A DNA stretch of 64,000 bases from Holtermanniella nyarrowii. Taxonomy: Eukaryota; Basidiomycota; Tremellomycetes; Holtermanniales. The stretch is from assembly GCA_001600035.1 (NCBI GenBank), contig BCIT01000005.1:845981-909980 (forward strand). Reading direction: 5' to 3'. Under the pieces are notes generated by a model. The model saw only the letters and a list, made by a program, of their open reading frames with translations, had not been told where the DNA came from and searched no databases. A program made the position numbers and the translations under genes. Of this stretch, positions 56,406 through 64,000 are shown in pieces. Within the stretch, counting starts at the first letter, position 1; each line of letters opens with the position of its first letter.

Positions 56406-58558
56406 ATGTTCGCATCAGCTACGAACCCATATGACGATCTGATCGGTACGTCACAAGCTGGGCGTTGGCGTCTTGCCGCCCGTGCTGATACATCCTTCTC
56501 ACAGCCAAAGCGACAGACGAAGGTCATGTCGAGGCGCCATGGGGCGATTTCGTCGAGATCAGTGACAAGGTTGAAGAAGAGGGAGAGACGGGGTGAGTCC
56601 TTTGTGCACTTTGTATCTAGATGACGCAATGACTGATATGTGTCAGGGCAAGAAACGCGGTGCTGGCGTTGCAGAGACAATTGTCGCATAGGAATCCCAA
56701 TGTGCAGATGTATGCTCTAGATGTAAGTCTAGCAGTGTGGGACATGGGCTGATGTTGCAGCTCGCGAACTACTTGGTCTTGAACGGGGGAAGAACGACGT
56801 ACAAGGAGTTTTCGTCAAGAGGGTGGACTGGGGCTTTGGATAGGTTGATCAACGAGAGGGTAGGCTTTGGTTTTCAATTGAGCGTGGAGCTGATAGATAG
56901 ACGACTGCTCCTCTGGTCAAGAAAAAAGCTCTCTCTTGCGTCAAGTCTTGGACAAAGACCTTTGAAGAGACCCGAGACCCCAACTTGGGCGTCATGACCG
57001 AGCTTTTCGATTCTCTCAAAGCCAAGAGTAAGTTCAATGACCAGTGCAACGCTAACTCGATAGACTTCTCATTCGATGAGCCCGAGCCTGTGCCTGAGAA
57101 TACGGATGACATCCGTTTGCGTCAAGAAGAAGAGGAGCTTGCTCGTGTGCTTGAACTGTCCAAGCAGGACAAAGGCGGTCGCTATCAGCCTGGTCAGCCT
57201 GCGGTCGGTGGCTCGTCATCAACTGCCTACCAGTCTAGCTCGTCTCAACCGGCTCAGCCGGCTCAGCAAGCCGCTGCGCCACAGCAATCGTACGGCGCAC
57301 CGTCGTATCAAGCCCAAGCGTCTCAAGCACCCCTGCCACCACAAGAAGCCGACATTAACACTGCTACACGTGTCAGAGCACTCTACTCGTTCGCGACTAC
57401 CGAAGTGGGCGAGCTGCCTTTTGAGCGTGGAGATGTGATCAAGGTTCTTGATCGGGGATTCAAAGAGTGGTGGCGTGGAGCGAGCGGTGGTCGTATTGGT
57501 GTGAGTCTGCGCTGTGACCGGATCGAAGCTGACAATATGAGATTTTCCCCACGACTTATGTCGAAGCGATGCCGGACCCAAGCCCCGCTGAACTCGCCGA
57601 AGAAGCTCAAGAAGAAGCCAAAGTCTTTGCGTCACTCGGAATGGTCGACCAGCTTCTCAAGCTGCTTAAAGGCATTGATCCTTCGCGAGGGGATCGCGTT
57701 GATGACGTTGTCGAGATTGAAGATCTCTACCAGTCGAGCGTCGCTCTTCAGAGCCAGATCACAGCTTTGATCAAGAAGTATGGCGATCAGAAAGGTGGGA
57801 TTGTACTGGAGGGATGGGACTGACGATCAGCCGAGCTCGAGCACATGAATGCGAACTTTTTGCGCGCTATGAGGTCTTATGAGGGGCTGAGGAACCCTCA
57901 GGTTGCCCCGGCACCTGCTCAGGCGCCTTATGCTCCTCAGCAATATGCTCAGCGGTCTTATCCCCAGCAGGCGCCTCAGCAGCAGCAGGCGGTGCCTCCG
58001 GGATGGCCGCAGCCTGCAGGCCAGCCCGTCACCCACGGATCGCCTCAAGCGCAGGTCCCACCTCAGGGTCACGGTCAGCCTCAAGGCCATGGGCAGCCTC
58101 AAGGTTTCTTCCCTCAACAGCACGACGTTGCATCTACTCAGCCTGGCTACCCTCCTTCTGAGCTGCACCGCTCGGGTACTGAGCCTGGTCAAGCTGGTAT
58201 CGGTGCTGGTGCTGGGCAGCACCCTCCTGCTCAAGGTGCACCTTACGCGCATGGCGACTCGCAGCAGCCGCAGCATCCTCAAGCGCAGCAGCACCCGTCG
58301 CAGAAACACGTGCCGCAGCAGCACCAACCTCAGCAACAGCAACAGCAACCCCATGACCCTCAGCACGCTGCAGCTTGGGAGGCATACTACCGCCAGCAAG
58401 CTCAGCAGCAGCAACAGCAGCAACAACCGACTGCACACCAGCCTCAAGAGGTAGCATACGGCTCCTCGCCATACCCTCCTGCGCACCAAGGCTCGGGCGA
58501 CAGCTACGCCGATCCAGCAGCGGGTGTCACCAGCGGTGTTGCCAATATGAGAGTGTAG
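56406..58558 (+). CDS. HSE1: ESCRT-0 subunit Hse1 (STAM)
   Basis: Hse1 pairs with Vps27 to sort ubiquitinated cargo at endosomes. It starts MFASATNPYDDLIAKATDEG. The VHS domain continues APWGDFVEISDKVEEEGETG ARNAVLALQRQLSHRNPNVQ MYALDLANYLVLNGG and CVKSWTKTFEETRDPNLGVM. A UIM (EEEELARVLELSKQDK) is followed by a Gln/Ala-rich spacer and an SH3 domain (RVRALYSFATTEVGELPFER GDVIKVLDRGFKEWWRGASG GRIGIFPTTYVE). The core/GAT-like helical region (LAEEAQEEAKVFASLGMVDQ LLKLLKGID) precedes a long Gln/Pro/Ala-rich C-terminus. Domain order VHS-UIM-SH3-GAT is exactly that of Hse1. At least eight short introns. Confidence 0.95.
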
Positions 58559-58590
58559 TCTATGAACCAGTGTGATGCATCATGTAACGT

Positions 58591-59375
58591 TTACGAGTTC
58601 TCCTCGCCATCCAGAATGAAATCCCTATATAACGCCTCATCTTCAGGCTGACCCGTCCCGAACATGGGTTCATTCTGATCGAACCCTAGATGCGTATTGC
58701 CAGAGCCGAGCATTTGTTGTTGTTGTTGCTGCTGTTGCTGCTGCTGCTGAGCCGCCCCAGAGTTCGACTGCGGTGCACCGGGCTCTTCGCGCGGGACAAC
58801 ATCGATGAGGAAATCAAACATGTCGGAAAAGGCAATGGCTGCTGCTACGTCTGATTTCTGTAGTGTTCGTCGTTTGTGTGATTCGGCAATGAGCCACGCT
58901 CTACATGTGAGTTCGGATATGAATGCTGGCGGTTTAGTATTATGTGGTATGATGGGGAGGACTCACTCTCGCATGCTCGGGAGAAGAGGATGGGTGCTGT
59001 TTCTTAGCTCGTGTATATGCATGCATCGACCTTGACCTTCAGCGTACCTTCAGCCGAAATCATCTACATTGTCAGCTCAGATCCTCGCCACGAGAGACTC
59101 ACCTTTACATCCTCATCACTCTTCATAACCTTCTTGATCCTCGCCAACGGCAAAGGATAAGTCTTGAAATCCGGCGTCTCTCTCTCCGCTACTTCCATCT
59201 GCCTTTGCCAGAATGATAGCAAGAACTCTTGCAAGTCTTGATGGGGTTGGACAAAAGGACCGGATGGCATAGGTGGTGAAGAGGGCGCCGAAGCTTCGGC
59301 GTGTGCTTGGGTTGATGGACCGGGTCCAGCTGTTGGGTAGTAGGATACATTTGGATCGCGAGGACCTTCATTCAT
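58591..59375 (-). CDS. HAP5: CCAAT-binding factor subunit Hap5 / NF-YC
   Basis: Histone-fold subunit of the HAP2/3/5 (NF-Y) complex that binds CCAAT and activates respiratory and nitrogen genes. Exon 1 59375-about 59103 begins [20 protein letters not shown] and carries the conserved [20 protein letters not shown] and [20 protein letters not shown]. Following exons give [61 protein letters not shown], the full histone fold. The C-terminus has a poly-Gln run (about 12 Gln) and ends [13 protein letters not shown]. The motif [10 protein letters not shown] differs slightly from the usual FI.ELT.RAW but keeps the fold positions. Confidence 0.93.
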
Positions 59376-59614
59376 CCTTGTTGACGTTAGCTTGAGAGCG
59401 TATACCCTGTGATCTTTGAGTTATACTCACTTGAAGCGAATGAAAAGTGTTTTCAAGTGTTTGAGTGCAAGATCGTCGTTTGTTTGTGCACTTTCGGGCA
59501 AAGTGGCGGACGAACAATGACCGACGCGTATGTACTTCATTTCCGAAAGGCGCCTATTTCATGGTTGGTTCAAGTAATCTTGCACTATGCTATCTGCAAT
59601 TGAAACTCCTTCCA
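59376..59614. other. Intergenic gap
   Basis: 239 bp between HAP5 and the next minus-strand gene; the HAP5 promoter. A plus-strand frame here has no coding character. Confidence 0.35.
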
Positions 59615-60824
59615 TCACTCTACTTCCTCGGGCGCGACATCATCAACCTTGAGCATCGGCACATCATCAACACCCATCACCACGCCCTCGTCCCGCTCGG
59701 GCATCATCTCCGCCTCATCCTTCGCAGCCATTGATACCTCTCCCGACTCTGCAGTCTCATCATCTGCCCGTGTTACACCCTCGTCCGCAGCCTCTGACCC
59801 TGCAATTGTCTCGAACCCATCGTGCATCGACTCAGACGCCAGTAAGTCAGCGTTCGACGTACTGTCTTCGAGAGCAGTGTGCTCGCCAACTTCAGGAGTG
59901 AGCAAGCTGATACCACCTGGACCAGTGACACCGCCGTGACCCGCAGGAGCAGGCATCGAGACCTCAATGGCATTCGAAGGCAAGTGACTGACAGGAGGCG
60001 GCAGGTTGTCAGGTGATGCCGATCGGGGTGATCTTGACCGTGTCCGTGATCGCGTATCACGCGCCGGTTGGACCTGAAGCAGTTCAGCGACAGGAGCAGA
60101 AGCCTCTGCATCTGGTACTTTGGCCGATTCGGGAGTCGGAAGTTGAGTGGCTTCGGGTTCAGTCGTAGTGACTTGCGGCACGGAAGCCTCATCGATGTCC
60201 ATCGTGTCATCCAATTCTTGAATGGCCGCTTCGACGGGCTGCTGCGAGTCAAGCGATGGAGCTTGTGTCGATTGTTCAGTCATTTGTGGTGTGTCTGCAC
60301 CACTCGCGACTGGCACCGACGGCTCATCGGCCTCGACTTCAGCGCCGTCCATCTCCAACTGCGCTTCCTCGACATCCTCCTCCTTCATATCTGTATCCAC
60401 AGGCACAGAGGTCTCATCCTCGCCTTCGCCTTCCGTATCTGATCCAGCATTGGAGTCTTTGCCGTTCTGCGGGAAACAGTTAGCACCTGTAGCGCGCGGT
60501 CATGACCACAATATACCTGCTCAATCACTCGAACCCATTTACAAACCTAAAGCATCAGCGTCCCTGTTTTCAGCTCCTAGTGAAAGACTCACTCTGTAAG
60601 AGATCTCAGCAGGTAGACCAGTAGGTGCGACCCAAGACTTTCTCCACTTGTTCGCACTGTCTCATCAGTCTCTACGCGTCCACCTCCATTCAAAACGCAC
60701 GGCGCGGCCAACTGTCTCTGATACGATTCTGAAGCAGTGTTGGTCGAGAATCGACCTTGTCTTCGGACTGAGCTGTCAGTGATATCCCTGATATGCCAGA
60801 GAGGTAGAGCGCACCGTTGGACAT
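59615..60824 (-). CDS. BCL7-like, acidic protein
   Basis: Starts ATG 60824 with a short first exon (MSN). Assembled N-terminus: RRQGRFSTNTASESYQRQLA APANKWRKSWVAPTGLPAEI SYRVCKWVRVIEQNGK. The pattern K-W-R-K-S-W-V ... Y-x-x-x-K-W-V-x-V resembles the BCL7 N-terminal domain (R-W-E-K-x-W-V ... K-W-V-P-V), a SWI/SNF-associated module. The remaining ~250 residues are acidic and Ser/Pro/Glu-rich (DTEGEGEDETSVPVDTDM and onward), with a basic RS patch (RDTRSRTRSRSPRSASP), ending VDDVAPEEVE. Splice phases agree for exons at 60824, 60770 region, 60650 region and 60550 region. BCL7 identity is by motif only. Confidence 0.6.
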
Positions 60825-60930
60825 GGTCTTGTAGGTGTTTGGTTCCAGCTTGAGCTTGTTGCTTGGTCTTGAAAGTAGTAGGCGGGAGCAAATATGAAAG
60901 TGGCAGGTTGGGTCTAGCAAGCTAATTATG

Positions 60931-62184
60931 CTACATTGCATCCCCTGTATACCCCATATATGCGCTTTCCTCTGCCTTCTCAAGCCTCTGACAGCCCCCG
61001 GGTAGCAGAAAAGAAAACTTGTCAGGATGTTGCAAAAGATACGCCGGCAGGCCCACAAGATCATGTTCCCTTTTCCATCAGCACCCTGTCAACACGCCTA
61101 CACTAACCTCTCGGGATGCGTGAATGCGAAGAGATCGCTCCATTGATATGCCTCGGGCAGCATCTCGAATAAGTCTTCCCCGTTGCAGACTTTCTGCTGA
61201 ATATGATCCGTTGTGAGTAAGCGCATTGGGTTCGGCTGCGCGTCGAGCCTGTCATTGTGCGAGTAGCCTCGCATCTTTGTCCGGAAATCATCTTTCGCTA
61301 TCAGCTTGCTCTCACTTTAGTCAGCAAGAAGCACTCACCAATGTATCGGAAGCAGAAGCTGAAAGCAGTCAGCTGCTTGCGATATACAAAGCAGCAACTC
61401 ACCTGCAATGCCACCCAGCAGCCGCAAGCAGCGTCTCTCCTCTCTTCGAGTGCCCATACCAAGAAACACCTTCGGTCCATTCATCCACAACAGCCCTCCA
61501 AGAACCATCACCAAGATGCCATTCGAAGCTATACTGATACTGCTCAAGCTGCAGATGAACCGGCCAAGGCGCCTCACACGTCCTCAGTAATCCCACAGCA
61601 CTGGCAGCAGGCAGCTCATCAACGTCCGTCATGAGAACCAGAGGCGGTCTGGAGAGCTTCGAGGTAGCAGAGAGAGACCAGTGAATGTACGGTCGGAGAG
61701 GACGATGATGTGCTTGCTTACTTGATCGCGCAGTGAATATAGTCGGATTAACAAAAGGTCCATTTCTGTCGACTTGTCATGAGTCACGTTGGTCTGAGCC
61801 GAGACTCACGAATAGCACTGCATCCCAGAGCTCCCGAGGTCCCTCGATATCCGCATCCCAGCCATGCAGTTGGCACTGCTCGTCAGCTAATCTGCGTCAC
61901 TCCCAACTCACCATGTGCTCATCAAACGGCATCCCTTCGGCATACAGTCTAGGCACAATATCTCTTGGTCCCTCTGAGCAGTCAGCTTCTACACCATGCC
62001 TCGCTTCTCTACCTTCCGTGTCCCATAAAGGCCGAGTACCATAGCTCAGCAGGTTACGCCATTGATACCAACGCGGCATGACAAACAGCCACAACGTCAA
62101 TGTGATGACGACGGTGATGATTGCGCATGGTAAACGCTGCGAAGCACTCCGTAGCTTGCGCTTGATGCTACGAGTGATGCTCAT
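60931..62184 (-). CDS. Glycosyltransferase family 17 (MGAT3-like)
   Basis: GT17 enzymes include beta-1,4-N-acetylglucosaminyltransferase III. Type II membrane topology: cytosolic MSITRSIKRKLRSASQRLPC then the anchor AIITVVITLTLWLFVMPRWY. Lumenal exons give FDEHMCQLHGWDADIEGPRE LWDAV, then MDLLLIRLYSLRDQ, LVLMTDVDELPAASAVGLLR (the D-x-D region), QYQYSFEWHLGDGSWRAVVD and SWYGHSKRGETLLAAAGWHC SFCFRYI, all typical of the family. The last exon adds EREHDLVGLPAYLLQHPDKF SFLLPGGCQRLEKAEESAYM and stops at 60931-60933; an unspliced reading would stop earlier at 61098. Fungal GT17 acceptors are not established. Confidence 0.82.
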
Positions 62185-62717
62185 GGCATACTTTGGTGCT
62201 CTAAATGAAGAAGACGGTACCAACGCTTAAGCTTAAGCTAGAGTACGCGACCCTTGCATAGCGCACGTGACTATGCTCAACGAGTACATTATGCTCTAAA
62301 TCAAAGTGCTCTACTCGTATGGTCTGAAGTACTGTTGCATCGAGTTGCTACTGATGTGCTCATGCGCTGCAGGGAACACGCCGCTGTGATAGTGGCCAGC
62401 TGCAGAGCGATTGGCCATCAGCAGGTCGTGCCCTGCCAGCAACAGGAACAAAGCTAGTGAAGTTGCGAACAATGTGCAAACCTCGTTGAGATACGGTTCC
62501 AGACCTTGACCACAAGTGGAACAATGATCTCACATCTGCATGCTCTACGAGACGACACCTGAGTCCAAAGCCCCACAGCAACCATCGATCTCTCGATCGA
62601 GTGAACTCTATCGCGATAACCAGCAATCTCTATACAACACGCTTGGGGCGCCTGTCGTAGACTTTTGCCACAGGTGATGGCTTATTTATGTACTGAGCAG
62701 CAGGGGCGTGCTGCACC
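62185..62717. other. Intergenic between GT17 and NDUFAF8-like gene
   Basis: 533 bp holding the GT17 promoter. Contains AAGCTTAAGCTTAAGCT-like alternating repeat at about 62226-62240. No gene supported. Confidence 0.35.
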
Positions 62718-62998
62718 CTACCACTTCTTCCCAACAGCCTTCTACAAATCATCAGTCTCGCAGCGAAAGACGCATCACTCACCGTCACACACTCCTTGAA
62801 CGCCAAAAACTCTTTATCGCACATACCCTTGGCTACTTCTTGGTAAGTAGCTCCGATGCAGGCGCCGTACGCAAGTGACTGGGCCATCAGCGAATGACCT
62901 TGACCTCCACATTTACATCGACGAACCTGGGCAGAGCACGATGCAGCTGCTCTTGCTAACTTCTTTAGCGGCTGCAGATCTCTTGTTGGTGGCGCCAT
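62718..62998 (-). CDS. Twin CX9C protein, NDUFAF8-like complex I assembly factor
   Basis: Exons 62998-62927, 62878-about 62783 and a last exon of eight codons ending at 62718; 63 aa. Sequence: MAPPTRDLQPLKKLARAAAS then CSAQSLAYGACIGATYQEVA KGMCDKEFLAFKECVTKAVG KKW. It has two CX9C motifs (C-SAQSLAYGA-C and C-DKEFLAFKE-C), the signature of Mia40 substrates of the mitochondrial intermembrane space; size and spacing resemble NDUFAF8 (C17orf89). The first intron (62926-62879, 48 nt) is in frame and stop-free, so without splicing the first CX9C would be broken. Confidence 0.75.
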
Positions 62999-63270
62999 GA
63001 TAGACATCAATGACTACTGATTCTGATGGAGATGGGCTGCTAGTTATGGACAATGGCTGATAGTTGACATCGCTGCTGAAGCAGCTGCTGCAGTGCACGC
63101 GGCTGCAGAGCTGGCTGATCCGCGGATCGTAAAGTGCGCCGGTATCAACAAAGCACATGACAATGCTCTGAATGTTTGGCGCGTCCTTCTTGCGGCTGCA
63201 GCTGCAGGCTCACGCGTTGCCTTAAGCTAGCTTGATCTTGTCACAACCAAAGCTCAACGTTTCAACAAGC
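62999..63270. promoter_or_regulatory. Divergent promoter region, NDUFAF8-like / NSE3
   Basis: 272 bp between divergent starts; contains GCAGCTGC-type palindromes (about 63080-63105 and 63190-63200). No coding content. Confidence 0.35.
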
Positions 63271-64000
63271 ATGCCACCTCGTAAACGCTCAGCACCAAAA
63301 GCTTCAGGCTCCGGCTCAAGCCGAAGACGCGAACGCGAAGACGAGGAAGAGCCCGACGAGGATGAAATTGATGTGGATGAGGATGAAGAGGAAGAATCGC
63401 AGGGTACACAAGGAAAGGGAAAGAAGACTGGCATGTCTGAGACTGTATGTTTTGCTTGTGGAGTGGATGTGTGTGGCTGATGGACAGCAAATCAATAAAG
63501 CTGCACAACAGCTTGTGAGGCTTGCGCTTTTCTCTGAATTCCGCAAGGCGCCTATCAAGAAAGATGAGATTAATAAGAAGGGTACGCTCCGCTGTGTGCT
63601 CTTGCGCAGGTCATGACTCACGTACAAGTCCTCGGCAAATCTCGTACCGCATTCCCTGCTGTTTTCGAAAAAACTCAAATCATCCTGAAATCTCAATTTG
63701 GTCTTGAACTGTACGAGCTTCGCGCTAAAGGCAAAGGCACTGCGCAGATGGAGCTCGATCGGGAAGCCGTTGATCGAGATGGTCAAGATGAGGCTGATGA
63801 GGCTGATGCTCTTCCTAAAAGTACGCCGACGCTTACGCCTATGCATACGCTGACGTCTCAGCGAGGACGTACGTGGTGCGCTCGGTCCTGCCGTTAGGTC
63901 TCCGAATGCTGTTGTCTGTTCCGGAACCCATGCCGATCCAACCGGAAGATCAGCTAACTGGTGATGAAGCTGAGGAGCTGCCTGAAGATTCGGGTGCGGT
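63271..64000 (+). CDS. NSE3: SMC5/6 complex subunit Nse3 (MAGE domain), right-truncated
   Basis: Nse3 joins Nse1 and Nse4 in the SMC5/6 complex and binds DNA. The start is ATG 63271 (MPPRKRSAPKASGSGSSRRR), followed by an acidic tract (EDEEEPDEDEIDVDEDEEEE). After a 43-nt intron the MAGE domain begins: QINKAAQQLVRLALFSEFRK APIKKDEINKKVLGKSRTAF PAVFEKTQIILKSQFGLELY ELRAKG. After a further intron it reads TRTYVVRSVLPLGLRMLLSV, then acidic residues, and the frame runs off the right end at 64000. The KKV-LGKSR join across the intron is what the family predicts. Confidence 0.88.

Noticed and set aside
57827-58489. 220-codon Leu/Arg-rich frame opposite the HSE1 C-terminus
   Set aside because: It is the reverse shadow of the Gln/Pro-rich HSE1 tail; composition is explained by the repeat codons.
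1-64000. CRISPR arrays, bacterial operons, rRNA genes and integrated plasmid features
   Set aside because: None seen; all recognisable genes are intron-containing nuclear fungal genes.
1-64000. Recognisable transposase, reverse transcriptase or capsid coding sequence
   Set aside because: No frame on either strand shows such motifs, and no long terminal repeats were found by eye, including in the large YKT6 intron.

Overview
This is a gene-dense nuclear segment from a fungus, most probably a basidiomycete. The evidence is very short spliceosomal introns (mostly 33-50 nt, with a CTGAC/CTAAC branch site just before the acceptor), roughly one gene per 1.5-2 kb, eukaryotic housekeeping genes on both strands, and fungal families such as PRM1, CSM1/PCS1, a Ste18-type G-gamma and GPI-anchored aspartic protease. 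The intron style and compactness would suit a Pucciniomycotina or Ustilaginomycotina genome such as Mixia, but that placement is inference. Reading frames below were assembled by hand from exon phases, splice signals and family knowledge.

Layout. 0-3.3 kb: the 3' part of an unrecognised gene, a second unrecognised serine-rich gene and a doubtful small ORF. 3.3-8.5 kb (minus): the kinetochore/monopolin protein CSM1 and a muniscin (Syp1/FCHo). 9.0-12.2 kb (plus): the SNARE YKT6, whose first intron is about 2.35 kb long. 12.9-14.7 kb: a GPI-type pepsin-like protease. 15-20 kb: RPS10, PRP18 and two small orphan genes. 20.2-24.9 kb: G-protein gamma subunit, DAP1/MAPR, a CYSTM protein with a 7-nt exon, and a TMEM135-like protein. 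25-35 kb: BRF1, PRM1, ARPC1, CCDC25-like and a secreted GPI-type protein. 35-44 kb: two tandem copies of RAT1/XRN2, the left one decayed. 44.5-49.1 kb: TVP38, proteasome beta-6 (PRE7), a decayed PRE7 fragment and three members of a small orphan protein family. 49.4-64 kb: an RNP-motif protein, SFT2, UFE1, a 65-aa orphan, EMI1, ALG9, HSE1, HAP5, a BCL7-like protein, a family-17 glycosyltransferase, an NDUFAF8-like twin CX9C protein and the start of NSE3.

Most genes are housekeeping and unrelated in function. Several act in the secretory and endosomal system (YKT6, UFE1, SFT2, TVP38, muniscin, HSE1, ALG9), and two serve mating or cell fusion (G-gamma, PRM1). The least ordinary parts are the decaying tandem RAT1 duplicate with a multiplied exon-intron unit, the three-member orphan micro-protein family linked to a relic of the proteasome gene, the oversized YKT6 intron, and several in-frame, stop-free mini-introns that would be missed by naive ORF calling.
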